Source: Geomobilibacter sp964432205 (lineage in GTDB: Bacteria > Desulfobacterota > Desulfuromonadia > Geobacterales > DSM-12255). From it: a stretch of DNA of 64,000 bases. The position numbers and the translations under genes were made by a program. Shown one piece after another: positions 17,208 through 25,339 of the stretch (its first letter is position 1; each line of letters opens with the position of its first letter). The notes under the pieces are model-generated. The model saw only the letters and a list, made by a program, of their open reading frames with translations, was not told where the DNA came from and did no database searches. The stretch spans positions 1 to 64,000 of the forward strand of contig CAYSMK010000013.1 of the NCBI GenBank assembly GCA_964432205.1. Direction: 5' to 3'.

Positions 17208-19211
17208 ATGAATCATTCTGCCATATTTACTCCGCTTCTCATTGCCGCGCTGCTTTTCTTCGTCTGGAGCTGCTACCGACGCTTCTCCCTGGTCGCCCTC
17301 GGCAGGCCGGAGGAACGTTTCGACCGGATCGGCGAGCGGATCGCAGCCATGCTCCGTTACGCCTTCGGTCAGCAGCGGGTGGTCGCCCGACCGTTCGGCA
17401 TCAACCACTTCATCATCTTCTGGGCCTTCATCATCCTCCTCATCGCCAACGGTGAATTCCTCCTCTCCGGGGTGGTTCCCGGTGTGACCCTGCGGCTCCT
17501 GCCGACTGCGATCAGCGGGCCATTGGTCTTCCTCTTCGACCTGGTCTCACTTCTGGCCCTGGTCTGTGTCCTCTTGGCCGTTGGCCGGCGGCTCTTCTTC
17601 AAGCCCGACTACCTGGACAGCGCCTATGTGAAGGCCAGGAGCTTCGAGGGGTTCCTGATCCTCGCCTTCATTGGCCTTCTCATGGTAGCCTATTTCGGAC
17701 TTCATGCCGTGGAGATCTGTCTCGGCGCCGAGCCATTGGCATCCTTCATGCCGGTTTCCAACTTTGCCGCCTCTTTGGTCTCGTGCGGCGGTACCGGTGC
17801 CGGCTGCCTGCGCTGCGGCATCGCTCCCTGGGGCGAGTTCTTCTGGTGGCTCCATGCCGGGGTGCTGCTGGCTTTCATCGTCTTCCTGCCGCTCAGCAAG
17901 CATATGCATATCCTGACCGCCATCCCCAACTGTTTCCTCAAGTCCCTGGAGACGCCGCTGGTGCCCCCCCGCGAGGAATTCGCCAAGGGGAAAAGCTTCG
18001 GGGTGTACCGGGTTGACGAGTTCACCTGGAAGGACCTGTTCGACGGCTTTTCCTGTACCGAGTGCGGACGCTGCCAGGATGCCTGCCCCGCTACCGCCAC
18101 CGGCAAGCCGCTCAACCCGCGGCAGGTGATCCACGCCATCAAGACCAACCTCCTGGCCAATGCCGACGACATCAAGGCGGGCCGGCCGGCACAGGTGCCG
18201 CTGGTCAATTCTGAAGGCGAGGGGACCAATACCGAGGACACCATCTGGTCGTGTACCACCTGTGGTGCCTGTCTGCAGGCCTGCCCGGTCTTCATCGAAC
18301 AGCTGCCCAAGATCATCCAGATGCGGCGTTACCTGGTGGAGATGGAAGCCAAGTTCCCGGAAGAGCTGCTGAATCTGTTCGAGAACATGGAGGGGCGTTC
18401 AAACCCGTGGGGGATTGCGCCCACCGAACGGACCAAGTGGTGCAGCACCATGGAGGTCAAGCCGTTCGAGGCCGGTAAGACCGAGTACCTCTTCTATGTG
18501 GGGTGTGCCGGCTCCTTCGACTCCCGGCAGAAGCATGTGACGGTTGCCCTTGCCACCCTGCTGGATGCGGCCGGGGTCTCCTGGGGGATTCTGGGCAAGG
18601 AAGAGAAGTGCTGCGGCGACTCCTTGCGGCGGCTCGGCAACGAGTTCGTCTTCGACCGGATGGCCAAGGAAAACGTGCAGCTGTTCAAGGAGCGGGGGGT
18701 AACCAAAATCATCGCCCAGTGTCCCCACTGCTTCACCACCCTGAAGAACGACTACCGCCAGTATGGCTTGGAACTGGAAGTGGTTCACCATTCCCAACTG
18801 CTGGAGCAGCTGATCAGCAGCGGGCAGCTGAAGTTGCCGAAACAGGTCACCGGGCTCGGCAATATTCTGCTCCACGACTCCTGCTATCTGGGGCGGCACA
18901 ACGGGGTGTTGGAGGCACCGCGGAACGTTTTGCGGCAGGCGACCGGGAGCGCGCCGACGGAGTTCGGCCGGAACCGGGAAAACGGTTTCTGTTGCGGCGC
19001 CGGCGGCGGCCGGATGTGGCTGGAAGAGCATCTGGGCACGCGGATCAATATCAACCGGGTGGACGAGGCGCTCAAGTCAAACCCGGATACGGTCTGTGTT
19101 GCCTGTCCCTACTGTCTGACCATGTTCGAGGATGGTCTGAAGGACCGCCTGGCCGGTCAGACAAAGGTGCGGGATGTGGCCGAGGTGGTGGCCGAGGCAT
19201 TGCGACCCTAG
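17208..19211 (+). CDS. Membrane Fe-S oxidoreductase, EtfAB:menaquinone oxidoreductase (EMO) type
   Basis: This 667-residue inner-membrane enzyme has about five N-terminal helices resembling a NarI-like b-haem/quinone domain (residues 4-22, 65-87, 105-130, 148-170, 207-230). Two [4Fe-4S] motifs follow at Cys283/286/289/293 and Cys349/352/355/359. Two heterodisulfide-reductase-type CCG domains complete it (CCGDSLRR, then CCGAGGGRMW). Family knowledge assigns such proteins as the partner that moves electrons from EtfAB to menaquinone during fatty- or aromatic-acid oxidation. The gene order here supports that, though direction and substrate are inference. A strong terminator follows. Confidence 0.88.
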   Translation: MNHSAIFTPLLIAALLFFVWSCYRRFSLVALGRPEERFDRIGERIAAMLRYAFGQQRVVARPFGINHFIIFWAFIILLIANGEFLLSGVVPGVTLRLLPTAISGPLVFLFDLVSLLALVCVLLAVGRRLFFKPDYLDSAYVKARSFEGFLILAFIGLLMVAYFGLHAVEICLGAEPLASFMPVSNFAASLVSCGGTGAGCLRCGIAPWGEFFWWLHAGVLLAFIVFLPLSKHMHILTAIPNCFLKSLETPLVPPREEFAKGKSFGVYRVDEFTWKDLFDGFSCTECGRCQDACPATATGKPLNPRQVIHAIKTNLLANADDIKAGRPAQVPLVNSEGEGTNTEDTIWSCTTCGACLQACPVFIEQLPKIIQMRRYLVEMEAKFPEELLNLFENMEGRSNPWGIAPTERTKWCSTMEVKPFEAGKTEYLFYVGCAGSFDSRQKHVTVALATLLDAAGVSWGILGKEEKCCGDSLRRLGNEFVFDRMAKENVQLFKERGVTKIIAQCPHCFTTLKNDYRQYGLELEVVHHSQLLEQLISSGQLKLPKQVTGLGNILLHDSCYLGRHNGVLEAPRNVLRQATGSAPTEFGRNRENGFCCGAGGGRMWLEEHLGTRININRVDEALKSNPDTVCVACPYCLTMFEDGLKDRLAGQTKVRDVAEVVAEALRP

Positions 19212-19227
19212 CTTCAATCTGCTGAAA

Positions 19228-19262
19228 CAGAAACGGCCTGCATTTGCAGGCCGTTTCTGTTT
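19228..19262. terminator. Terminator after the etf operon
   Basis: A perfect 15-bp stem (CAGAAACGGCCTGCA and complement) with a 2-base loop lies between two convergent genes; T-rich sequence follows. Confidence 0.85.
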
Positions 19263-19278
19263 GGTGGCACTGTCGCCC

Positions 19279-19968
19279 TCACTCCTTGAGGACGAAGTCG
19301 CCGATGGTTCTGGCGATCCGGTCGGTGCGGATCTTGGAGTTGTTGAAGATCATGTGATAGTAATGGGGGTTGTTGATATCCGCATTGAGGAAATTGCGGA
19401 TGTACCGTTCGCGCTCTTTCTGCCGTTCCTCGATGATGAGTTCCGCATCCTGTCTGGAGATCTTCAACCGGCGGGCAATGGAGCGCACCTTGAACTCCTG
19501 GTCTGCTATCAGCCGGAACTGGTAGCAGTTTTCCAGTGACTGGGTGATGATCCCCGCCCCCATGCCGACAATAACGGCATTGCCCGCTTTGGCCACGGAG
19601 ACGATCTGCTTGTACAGGAGTTGATAGTAATCGGCATCGTTTTTCCAGCGGGGGGAGAGCATGGAGAGCATTTCGTCGAGCCAGCGGGGCTTCTGACCCA
19701 GGGAGTGCAGGACTTCTTCGGAGAGGCTGTGATCCTTGGCCACGGCATCAAGCAGTGATCTGTCCACCAGCGCCCACGGTTCGCCGGTTGCCTGCTCCAC
19801 GAGTTTTTTTACCTCTTCGGCCAGAGGGTAGCCTTCGCAACCGAATTCACGGGAGATGGTGATGGTCGGTTTCGGCGCGGCCTTGGTCGCAGCCAGCTTG
19901 GCGCGGCGGTTCATCTCGATGAATGCGGCAAGTCGCTGCTCGATTGATGGGACAAGAGTGGTCGGCAT
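19279..19968 (-). CDS. Cytidylate-kinase-like family protein
   Basis: The 229-residue protein resembles the 'cytidylate kinase-like' P-loop family. It has a basic N-terminal helix and a TITISREFGCEGYPLAEEVK segment at the usual P-loop position, where a classical GxxxxGK[ST] is not seen. A central VIVGMGAGIITQS strand and the Arg-rich RSIARRLKISRQDAELIIEE helix follow. The nucleotide substrate is not known and may not be CMP. It starts after AGGAGG, stands alone, and converges on the etf operon terminator. Confidence 0.8.
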   Translation of the reverse strand: MPTTLVPSIEQRLAAFIEMNRRAKLAATKAAPKPTITISREFGCEGYPLAEEVKKLVEQATGEPWALVDRSLLDAVAKDHSLSEEVLHSLGQKPRWLDEMLSMLSPRWKNDADYYQLLYKQIVSVAKAGNAVIVGMGAGIITQSLENCYQFRLIADQEFKVRSIARRLKISRQDAELIIEERQKERERYIRNFLNADINNPHYYHMIFNNSKIRTDRIARTIGDFVLKE

Positions 19969-20152
19969 GGGGGTTCCTCCTCTGGACTGGAAATGGCCGC
20001 ATGGTAATGAGTCGTTGCGGCTCGCGCTGTTCTTGATGTAATTATGCCCGGTCCGTGACGGACGTCAAGACGGGCCGGTACGGATGCCGGCTGGCGGGTG
20101 AGCCCGAGTTGCCCGGCTTCACGGCTGGGTGGAATGGAAAAAGGAGAAACTG

Positions 20153-20842
20153 ATGGTCCTGGTGGTGCAAAACGATCCCAACGTGCCGGTTGGCAGCTAT
20201 GGCGAGCAACTGGACGAGGCAGCCGTGCCCTGGCGGCTGGTTCGGGCGTTTGTCGGTGAACCGCTCCCGGAACCCGGCGAACTTGCGGCGGCAATCGTCC
20301 TTGGCGGCGCCATGGGGGTATACGATACGGCACGATTCCCTTTTTTGCAGTCGGTCCGGGCGTTCATGGCAGCCTGTGTCCGGGTAGACCTGCCACTATT
20401 GGGGATCTGCCTGGGAGGCCAGTTGCTGGCGGATGTCTGTGGCGCCGTGGTCACCTCCGGCCAGTGGGGCGAGAAGGGGGTGCATAGCGTAACCCTCACC
20501 GATGCCGGTGGCCAGGACCCGCTTTTTACCGGCATGCCCCGCGAGTTCCTCTCCTTTCAGTGGCACAACGACTCCTTTGCGCTCCCGGCAGGCAGTGTGC
20601 TGCTGGCATCGTCGCCAGTCTGTCCCCACCAGGCGTTCCGGATCGGGCACCATGTCTACGGCCTCCAGTTTCACCCGGAGGTCACCGCGGCCGTTGTGGC
20701 GGCCTGGGCCGGAAAAACCCGTGAGACGTCGTCTGGTTGGGAGGAGTACGTCGCCGAGTTCGCGCAGCATGCCCCGGCGTACCGGCCAGCGGCAGCCCGA
20801 CTGCTGGCCAATTTCCTTTCCCTGGCCCGGAAGGTCTGCTAG
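20153..20842 (+). CDS. Class I glutamine amidotransferase-like protein
   Basis: The 229-residue single-domain amidotransferase has nucleophile Cys86 in LLGICLGGQ and the His174/Glu176 pair in LQFHPEVT, so the glutaminase triad is complete. It resembles stand-alone GMP-synthase-like amidotransferases (YfeJ/gamma-glutamyl-type) more than a subunit of a known synthase; the acceptor is unknown. The ATG at 20153 is preferred over the in-frame upstream one because AAAGGAG sits 8 bases before it. acpS follows on the same strand with its own candidate promoter. Confidence 0.87.
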   Translation: MVLVVQNDPNVPVGSYGEQLDEAAVPWRLVRAFVGEPLPEPGELAAAIVLGGAMGVYDTARFPFLQSVRAFMAACVRVDLPLLGICLGGQLLADVCGAVVTSGQWGEKGVHSVTLTDAGGQDPLFTGMPREFLSFQWHNDSFALPAGSVLLASSPVCPHQAFRIGHHVYGLQFHPEVTAAVVAAWAGKTRETSSGWEEYVAEFAQHAPAYRPAAARLLANFLSLARKVC

Positions 20843-20861
20843 TATCCCGGCTACGCCCAGT

Positions 20862-20889
20862 TTGTCATGGGGCGTTTGGAGGTTATAAT
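20862..20889 (+). promoter_or_regulatory. Strong candidate promoter for acpS-nnr
   Basis: TTGTCA and a perfect TATAAT are separated by 16 bases. The predicted start of transcription falls just before the palindromic repeat. The in-frame ATG at 20888 overlaps the -10 box, so it cannot be the translation start of RNA made here. Confidence 0.65.
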
Positions 20890-20902
20890 GAATGTGGCAC
20901 CT

Positions 20903-20962
20903 GTGGAGGGGCAGACCCGTGTGTCTGCCCTATACCGGGCGCACACGCGGGGGCGCCCCTAC
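20903..20962. repeat. REP-like palindromic repeat in the acpS leader
   Basis: This 60-base element contains two hairpins. The first is GGGCAGAC/GTCTGCCC around six bases; the second is GGGCGC/GCGCCC. The two halves are also partly complementary to each other. The right end GCGCCCCTAC recurs at 6964-6973. It has the look of a dispersed REP-type sequence that landed between the acpS promoter and its start codon. Confidence 0.65.
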
Positions 20963-20980
20963 AAGATCGGATGTGGGAAC

Positions 20981-21361
20981 ATGGTCTTCGGCATCGGTGT
21001 GGACATCGTGGATACGGCACGTTTCGAGCGGTTTGTCCGGGAGAATAACAGAGCACTCCTGGAACGGTTGTTCACTGCCGGAGAAATTGCCTACTGTGCC
21101 CCGCGCAAGCAGTGTGCCACGCACTATGCCAGCCGTTTCGCCGCCAAGGAGGCCTTTCTCAAGGCGCTGGGGACCGGGTTGCGTGACGGCCTGTCCTGGC
21201 ACGATCTGGAGGTTGTAAACGATCAGCTCGGCAAACCGACGTTCAGGTTTACCGGGAAAGCCGCAGAGATGTATGCCGGACACAACCTGAAGGCCTGCCA
21301 TCTCTCCATCTCCCATGATGGGGCGGCGGCCGTGGCCATGGTGGTTCTGGAGGGAGCATGA
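20981..21361 (+). CDS. acpS: Holo-[acyl-carrier-protein] synthase
   Basis: It transfers 4'-phosphopantetheine from CoA to acyl carrier protein. The 126-residue product has the family motifs GIGVDIVDTARFERF near the N-terminus (metal-binding Asp) and RFAAKEAFLKALGTG (metal-binding Glu). The frame stays open upstream through a palindromic repeat, but only the ATG at 20981 gives the normal family N-terminus. Its ribosome site is weak (GTGGGA), possibly because the repeat displaced the original leader. The stop overlaps the nnr start (ATGA). Confidence 0.94.
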   Translation: MVFGIGVDIVDTARFERFVRENNRALLERLFTAGEIAYCAPRKQCATHYASRFAAKEAFLKALGTGLRDGLSWHDLEVVNDQLGKPTFRFTGKAAEMYAGHNLKACHLSISHDGAAAVAMVVLEGA

Positions 21362-22911
21362 AGGTCGTTACCGGTGCGGTCATGCAGCAGATGGACCGCC
21401 AGACCATCGAAGAATACGGGGTGCCGGGACTCGCTCTCATGGAAAACGCCGGGAGGGTATGCGCCTTGGCGATCCACGAGACGTATGGCAACCGGCCCGG
21501 ACCGTCGGCGATCATCCTGGCCGGTAAGGGGAACAATGGTGGTGACGGCTATGTCATTGCCCGGATGCTCCGGGAGATGGAGTGGTCGATCAGGCTCGTC
21601 GTGCTGGCCCGGCGGGAGGAGATTGGCGGCGATGCCCTGGTCAACCTGGAACGCCTGCCTGCTGACCTGCCACGTTTCTGTCTGACCGAGCAGGAATTGA
21701 ACAAGGTGGCGCCGAGCCTGGCCGGGGCGACCGTGGTGGTGGATGCCCTGCTGGGTACCGGTCTGAAGAGCGAGGTCCAGGGGCTCTATGCTGCGGCAAT
21801 CGACATGATCAATGACTGTGGCCGGCCGGTGGTGGCGGTGGATATCCCGTCCGGGATCGATGCCGCTTCGGGAAAGGTTCTGGGGCATGCGGTCCGGGCC
21901 GATCTCACAGTCACCTTTGCCCTGGCCAAACTCGGTCATGTCCTGCATCCCGGGGCCGATTACGCGGGGGAACTGCTGGTGCGGGATATCGGCATCCCAC
22001 GAGTGGTGGCAAAAGAGGCTGCCGGGTATGACTATCTGGACCCGGCCGCTGCCCGGCTCCTGCTTTGTCGGCGCTCGCGGACCGCGCACAAGGGGACCAA
22101 TGGTCACTGTCTGGTCATTGCCGGGTCCACCGGCAAGACCGGGGCTGCGGCCATGGCGGCCAACAGTGCGGTGCGTGCCGGTGCCGGACTGGTCACATTG
22201 GCCGTGCCGGCGGCTCTCCATGCGATTCTGGAGGTGAAGACTACCGAGGCGATGACCATCCCCCTGCAGGACGGCGGTCGTGGCTACCTTGAGGCGGACG
22301 CCCAGGCAGACATCACGCAGGTGTTGACCGGGAGAAATGCTGTTGCGTTGGGGCCGGGGCTCGGCTGGCACAGTGACACCGCCCGGCTGATTCGCCGTCT
22401 CGTGGAACTGGTGGCCGCACCGCTGGTCATCGATGCCGACGGGTTGAATGCCGTATCCGAAGAGCCGGCGGTCCTGAAGCGCACCTGGTCGTCGTCGGTG
22501 ATTCTCACCCCCCATCCGGGGGAGATGGCCCGTCTGGCCGGGATCACCATCGCCGAGATCGAGGCTGACCGGATCGGGACGGCCGAGGCCTTTGCCCGGG
22601 AACATGGCGTGTATCTGGTCCTGAAGGGGGCGCGGACCATCATTGCCGCGCCGGATGGTCGGGTGGCGATCAACGGCAGCGGCAACCCCGGCATGGCCAC
22701 CGGCGGGATGGGAGATGTGCTGACCGGTGTTTTGACCGCCCTCCTGGCCCAGGGATACGAGCCGTTCGCTGCCTCCTGTCTCGGGGTCTTCTGTCACGGC
22801 CTGGCCGCCGACCTGGTGGCAGAGGATAAGGGCGAGATCGGCATGTCGGCAATGGATGTGCAGGAGATGCTGCCGTATGCCTTCAAGAAACTTCTGGTGA
22901 CCAGGGAATAG
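21358..22911 (+). CDS. nnr: Bifunctional NAD(P)H-hydrate repair enzyme (epimerase/dehydratase)
   Basis: It repairs damaged, hydrated NAD(P)H. The 517-residue fusion has an N-terminal NnrE epimerase (YjeF-N) domain with the KGNNGGDGYVIAR motif near residues 57-70. The C-terminal NnrD ADP-dependent dehydratase domain (about 225-510) carries the ribokinase-like signature GNPGMATGGMGDVLTG. Translationally coupled to acpS by a four-base overlap, an arrangement common in bacteria. Confidence 0.95.
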   Translation: MKVVTGAVMQQMDRQTIEEYGVPGLALMENAGRVCALAIHETYGNRPGPSAIILAGKGNNGGDGYVIARMLREMEWSIRLVVLARREEIGGDALVNLERLPADLPRFCLTEQELNKVAPSLAGATVVVDALLGTGLKSEVQGLYAAAIDMINDCGRPVVAVDIPSGIDAASGKVLGHAVRADLTVTFALAKLGHVLHPGADYAGELLVRDIGIPRVVAKEAAGYDYLDPAAARLLLCRRSRTAHKGTNGHCLVIAGSTGKTGAAAMAANSAVRAGAGLVTLAVPAALHAILEVKTTEAMTIPLQDGGRGYLEADAQADITQVLTGRNAVALGPGLGWHSDTARLIRRLVELVAAPLVIDADGLNAVSEEPAVLKRTWSSSVILTPHPGEMARLAGITIAEIEADRIGTAEAFAREHGVYLVLKGARTIIAAPDGRVAINGSGNPGMATGGMGDVLTGVLTALLAQGYEPFAASCLGVFCHGLAADLVAEDKGEIGMSAMDVQEMLPYAFKKLLVTRE

Positions 22912-22976
22912 GGACCAGAACCGGTAAAGGCTCAAAACTGCTTACTCACCCAATCACTCAACAGGAGACATTAAAT

Positions 22977-23432
22977 ATGCTGACTGCCAAGGATGTAATG
23001 ACCAAAGATGTGGTGACGGTGAATCGCCTGACAACCGTCCGGGAGCTGGCCGAGATTTTTGCCGGCCGCAAGATCAGCAGCGTCCCGGTGGTGGACAATG
23101 CCGGCAACCTGGTCGGCATCGTTACCGAGACCGACCTGATCGAGCAGAACAGAAACCTGCACATCCCGACCGTGGTCTCCATTTTCGACTGGGTTATCTA
23201 CCTGGAGAGCGACAAGAAATTCGAGCGGGAACTGAAGAAGATGACCGGCCAGGTCGTCGGGGATATCTACAGCCAGGAGGTGGATACCGTGACGCCTGAT
23301 GCGTCGGTGAGCGAGGTTGCAGATCTCCTGGCGAGCCGGAAGGTAAATGCCGTGCCGGTGGTTGAGGATGGTAAGGTCGTGGGGATCGTTGCCCGCATCG
23401 ATCTTATCAGGACCATGATCGGGAATCGGTAG
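22977..23432 (+). CDS. CBS-domain pair protein
   Basis: The 151-residue cytosolic protein is made of two CBS motifs (residues 1-60 and about 85-150), starting MLTAKDVMTKDVVTVN and repeating with DIYSQEVDTVTPDASV. CBS pairs bind adenine nucleotides and usually regulate a partner; no partner domain is fused here. An insertion (about residues 60-85) holds the segment DWVIYLESDKKFERELKK. It starts 65 bases after nnr and directly abuts tsaE. Confidence 0.9.
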   Translation: MLTAKDVMTKDVVTVNRLTTVRELAEIFAGRKISSVPVVDNAGNLVGIVTETDLIEQNRNLHIPTVVSIFDWVIYLESDKKFERELKKMTGQVVGDIYSQEVDTVTPDASVSEVADLLASRKVNAVPVVEDGKVVGIVARIDLIRTMIGNR

Positions 23433-23951
23433 GTGCTCAGCGTGACCAGCAATTCGCCCGAGGAGACCGAGCTGGCAGGAGAGCTGCTCGGCTCCCTGGC
23501 CCGGCCGGGTGATTTCGTTTCCCTTATCGGCGACCTGGGGGCGGGCAAAACCTGTTTCAGCCGCGGCGTTGCTCGTGGCGTGGAGGTCGATCCGACCACC
23601 CCGGTGACGAGCCCCACATTCACCCTTCTCAATATCTATCAGGGTCGCATCCCGCTCTATCACTTCGATCTGTACCGGTTGACCGGTGACGGGGATCTGG
23701 CGGATCTCGGTTTTCCCGACTATTTCGACGGCGACGGTCTCTGTCTGGTGGAATGGGCCGAGCGGTTGGTAACCGAGCTCCCGCTTGAGCGGCTGGAGAT
23801 CGTCTTTCGTCATGAAGACGAGTCGATGCGCCGGTTGGAATTCAGCGCCTTCGGTGTCCGGCATCTTCGGTTGCTGGATGAAATGATGGCGGCCGGCTTG
23901 GGAAATAGATTAAAAACAGAAAAACGTTTTGACCTGACCGGAGTTTCTTGA
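23433..23951 (+). CDS. tsaE: tRNA threonylcarbamoyladenosine biosynthesis ATPase TsaE
   Basis: It provides the ATPase activity that cycles the TsaBD complex making t6A at position 37 of ANN-decoding tRNAs. The 172-residue protein has a P-loop GDLGAGKT near residue 30, SPTFTLLNIYQGR, HFDLYRL, and LVEWAERL (Walker B-like). All are TsaE landmarks. A GTG start directly after the CBS stop is used; a second GTG three codons later is also possible. The C-terminal tail (about residues 140-172) is longer than the E. coli form and somewhat AT-rich. Confidence 0.92.
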   Translation: MLSVTSNSPEETELAGELLGSLARPGDFVSLIGDLGAGKTCFSRGVARGVEVDPTTPVTSPTFTLLNIYQGRIPLYHFDLYRLTGDGDLADLGFPDYFDGDGLCLVEWAERLVTELPLERLEIVFRHEDESMRRLEFSAFGVRHLRLLDEMMAAGLGNRLKTEKRFDLTGVS

Positions 23952-24032
23952 TAAAAATTTCAATTCCACCCCTGGTTACAGTCGGGAGTGGTTTCTGTTT
24001 CCAGAAAATACCGATGAAGGAGGATGCGACTG

Positions 24033-25256
24033 ATGGCTTTGGTGGTCCAAAAGTACGGCGGGACCTCGATGGGAAGCATCGAGCGGATCAGGAACGTGGC
24101 CAAGAGGGTCGCCAGGACGTATGACGCCGGTAACGACATGGTAGTCGTGGTCTCGGCCATGTCCGGTGAAACCAATAAGCTGGTGGCCCTGGCCAATGAG
24201 ATATGCGAGTTCCCTGACAACCGGGAATACGACGTGCTGGTCGCCTCCGGCGAGCAGGTCTCCATCGCCCTGCTGGCGATAACTCTGAAATCCATGGGGT
24301 ACAAGGCCAAGTCGTACCATGGCTGGCAGGTGCCGGTCATTACCGATAGTGCCTTCAGCAAGGCGCGGATCGAGGAGATTCCCGACACGAAGATGCGGGC
24401 CGACCTGAAGGACGGTTCCATCGTCATCGTTGCCGGTTTTCAGGGGATCGACCGGGACGGCAACGTCACTACCCTGGGGCGTGGCGGTTCCGACACGTCG
24501 GCCGTTGCCTTGGCCGCAGCACTCAAGGCGGATGTCTGCGAGATCTTTACCGATGTGGACGGGGTCTACACCACTGACCCGAACATCTGCAGCGATGCCC
24601 GCAAGGTAGAAAAGGTCTCCTATGACGAGATGCTTGAGTTGGCAAGCCTTGGCGCCAAGGTGTTGCAGATCCGTTCCGTCGAGTTCGCCAAAAAGTACAA
24701 CGTGGACGTGCACGTCCGCTCCAGCTTCAATGACAATACTGGGACCATGGTCACCAAGGAGGATAAGGATATGGAGGCAGTACTCGTTTCTGGTATCGCT
24801 TACGACAAGAATGAAGCAAAGATCGCCGTCATGCACGTACCCGACAAACCCGGGATTGCCGCCAAGCTCCTCACTCCCCTCTCCGATGCGAATATCTCGG
24901 TGGATATGATCGTCCAGAACGTAAGCGAGGACGGCTTCACCGATTTTACCTTTACCGTGACCAAGGCTGACTTCAAGAAGGCCCTGGTAATCACCAACGA
25001 GGTGGCCAAGGATATCGAGGCCCGCCAGGTCCTGTCGGATGAGAACATTTCCAAGGTCTCCATCGTCGGCGTCGGGATGCGCAGCCACGCCGGGGTAGCC
25101 ACCAAGATGTTCCAGACCCTGGCCAAGGAGGGGATCAACATTCAGATGATCTCCACTTCCGAGATCAAGGTGTCGGTTGTCGTCGATTCCAAGTACACCG
25201 AACTGGCGGTCCGGGTGCTCCACGACGCCTTCGGCCTTTCCGGCAAAACCGAATAA
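24033..25256 (+). CDS. lysC: Aspartate kinase
   Basis: It phosphorylates aspartate, the first step toward lysine, threonine and methionine. The 407-residue monofunctional enzyme starts with the substrate-binding KYGGTSMGS motif, has GRGGSDTSAVALAAALKAD in the kinase domain, and ends in two ACT domains (about 265-405) that normally give lysine and/or threonine feedback. The AAGGAGGA site favours the ATG at 24033 over the one three codons earlier. No lysine riboswitch is seen in the short 80-base leader, which has only a small hairpin. It precedes cimA by 83 bases. Confidence 0.95.
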   Translation: MALVVQKYGGTSMGSIERIRNVAKRVARTYDAGNDMVVVVSAMSGETNKLVALANEICEFPDNREYDVLVASGEQVSIALLAITLKSMGYKAKSYHGWQVPVITDSAFSKARIEEIPDTKMRADLKDGSIVIVAGFQGIDRDGNVTTLGRGGSDTSAVALAAALKADVCEIFTDVDGVYTTDPNICSDARKVEKVSYDEMLELASLGAKVLQIRSVEFAKKYNVDVHVRSSFNDNTGTMVTKEDKDMEAVLVSGIAYDKNEAKIAVMHVPDKPGIAAKLLTPLSDANISVDMIVQNVSEDGFTDFTFTVTKADFKKALVITNEVAKDIEARQVLSDENISKVSIVGVGMRSHAGVATKMFQTLAKEGINIQMISTSEIKVSVVVDSKYTELAVRVLHDAFGLSGKTE

Positions 25257-25339
25257 GCTGTTTCCGCACATACGATATGAACGGAAGGGTTCCCCCTTCC
25301 GTTCTTGTATAAACATGATGAATGATGAAAGGTGGATAA

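Noticed and set aside
20888..20980. Earlier ATG giving AcpS a 31-residue N-terminal extension through the repeat
   Set aside because: That ATG overlaps the -10 box of the likely promoter, and the extension has no similarity to AcpS.
23952..24032. Possible lysine riboswitch before aspartate kinase
   Set aside because: The leader is only about 80 bases with one small hairpin, too short and without the conserved core.
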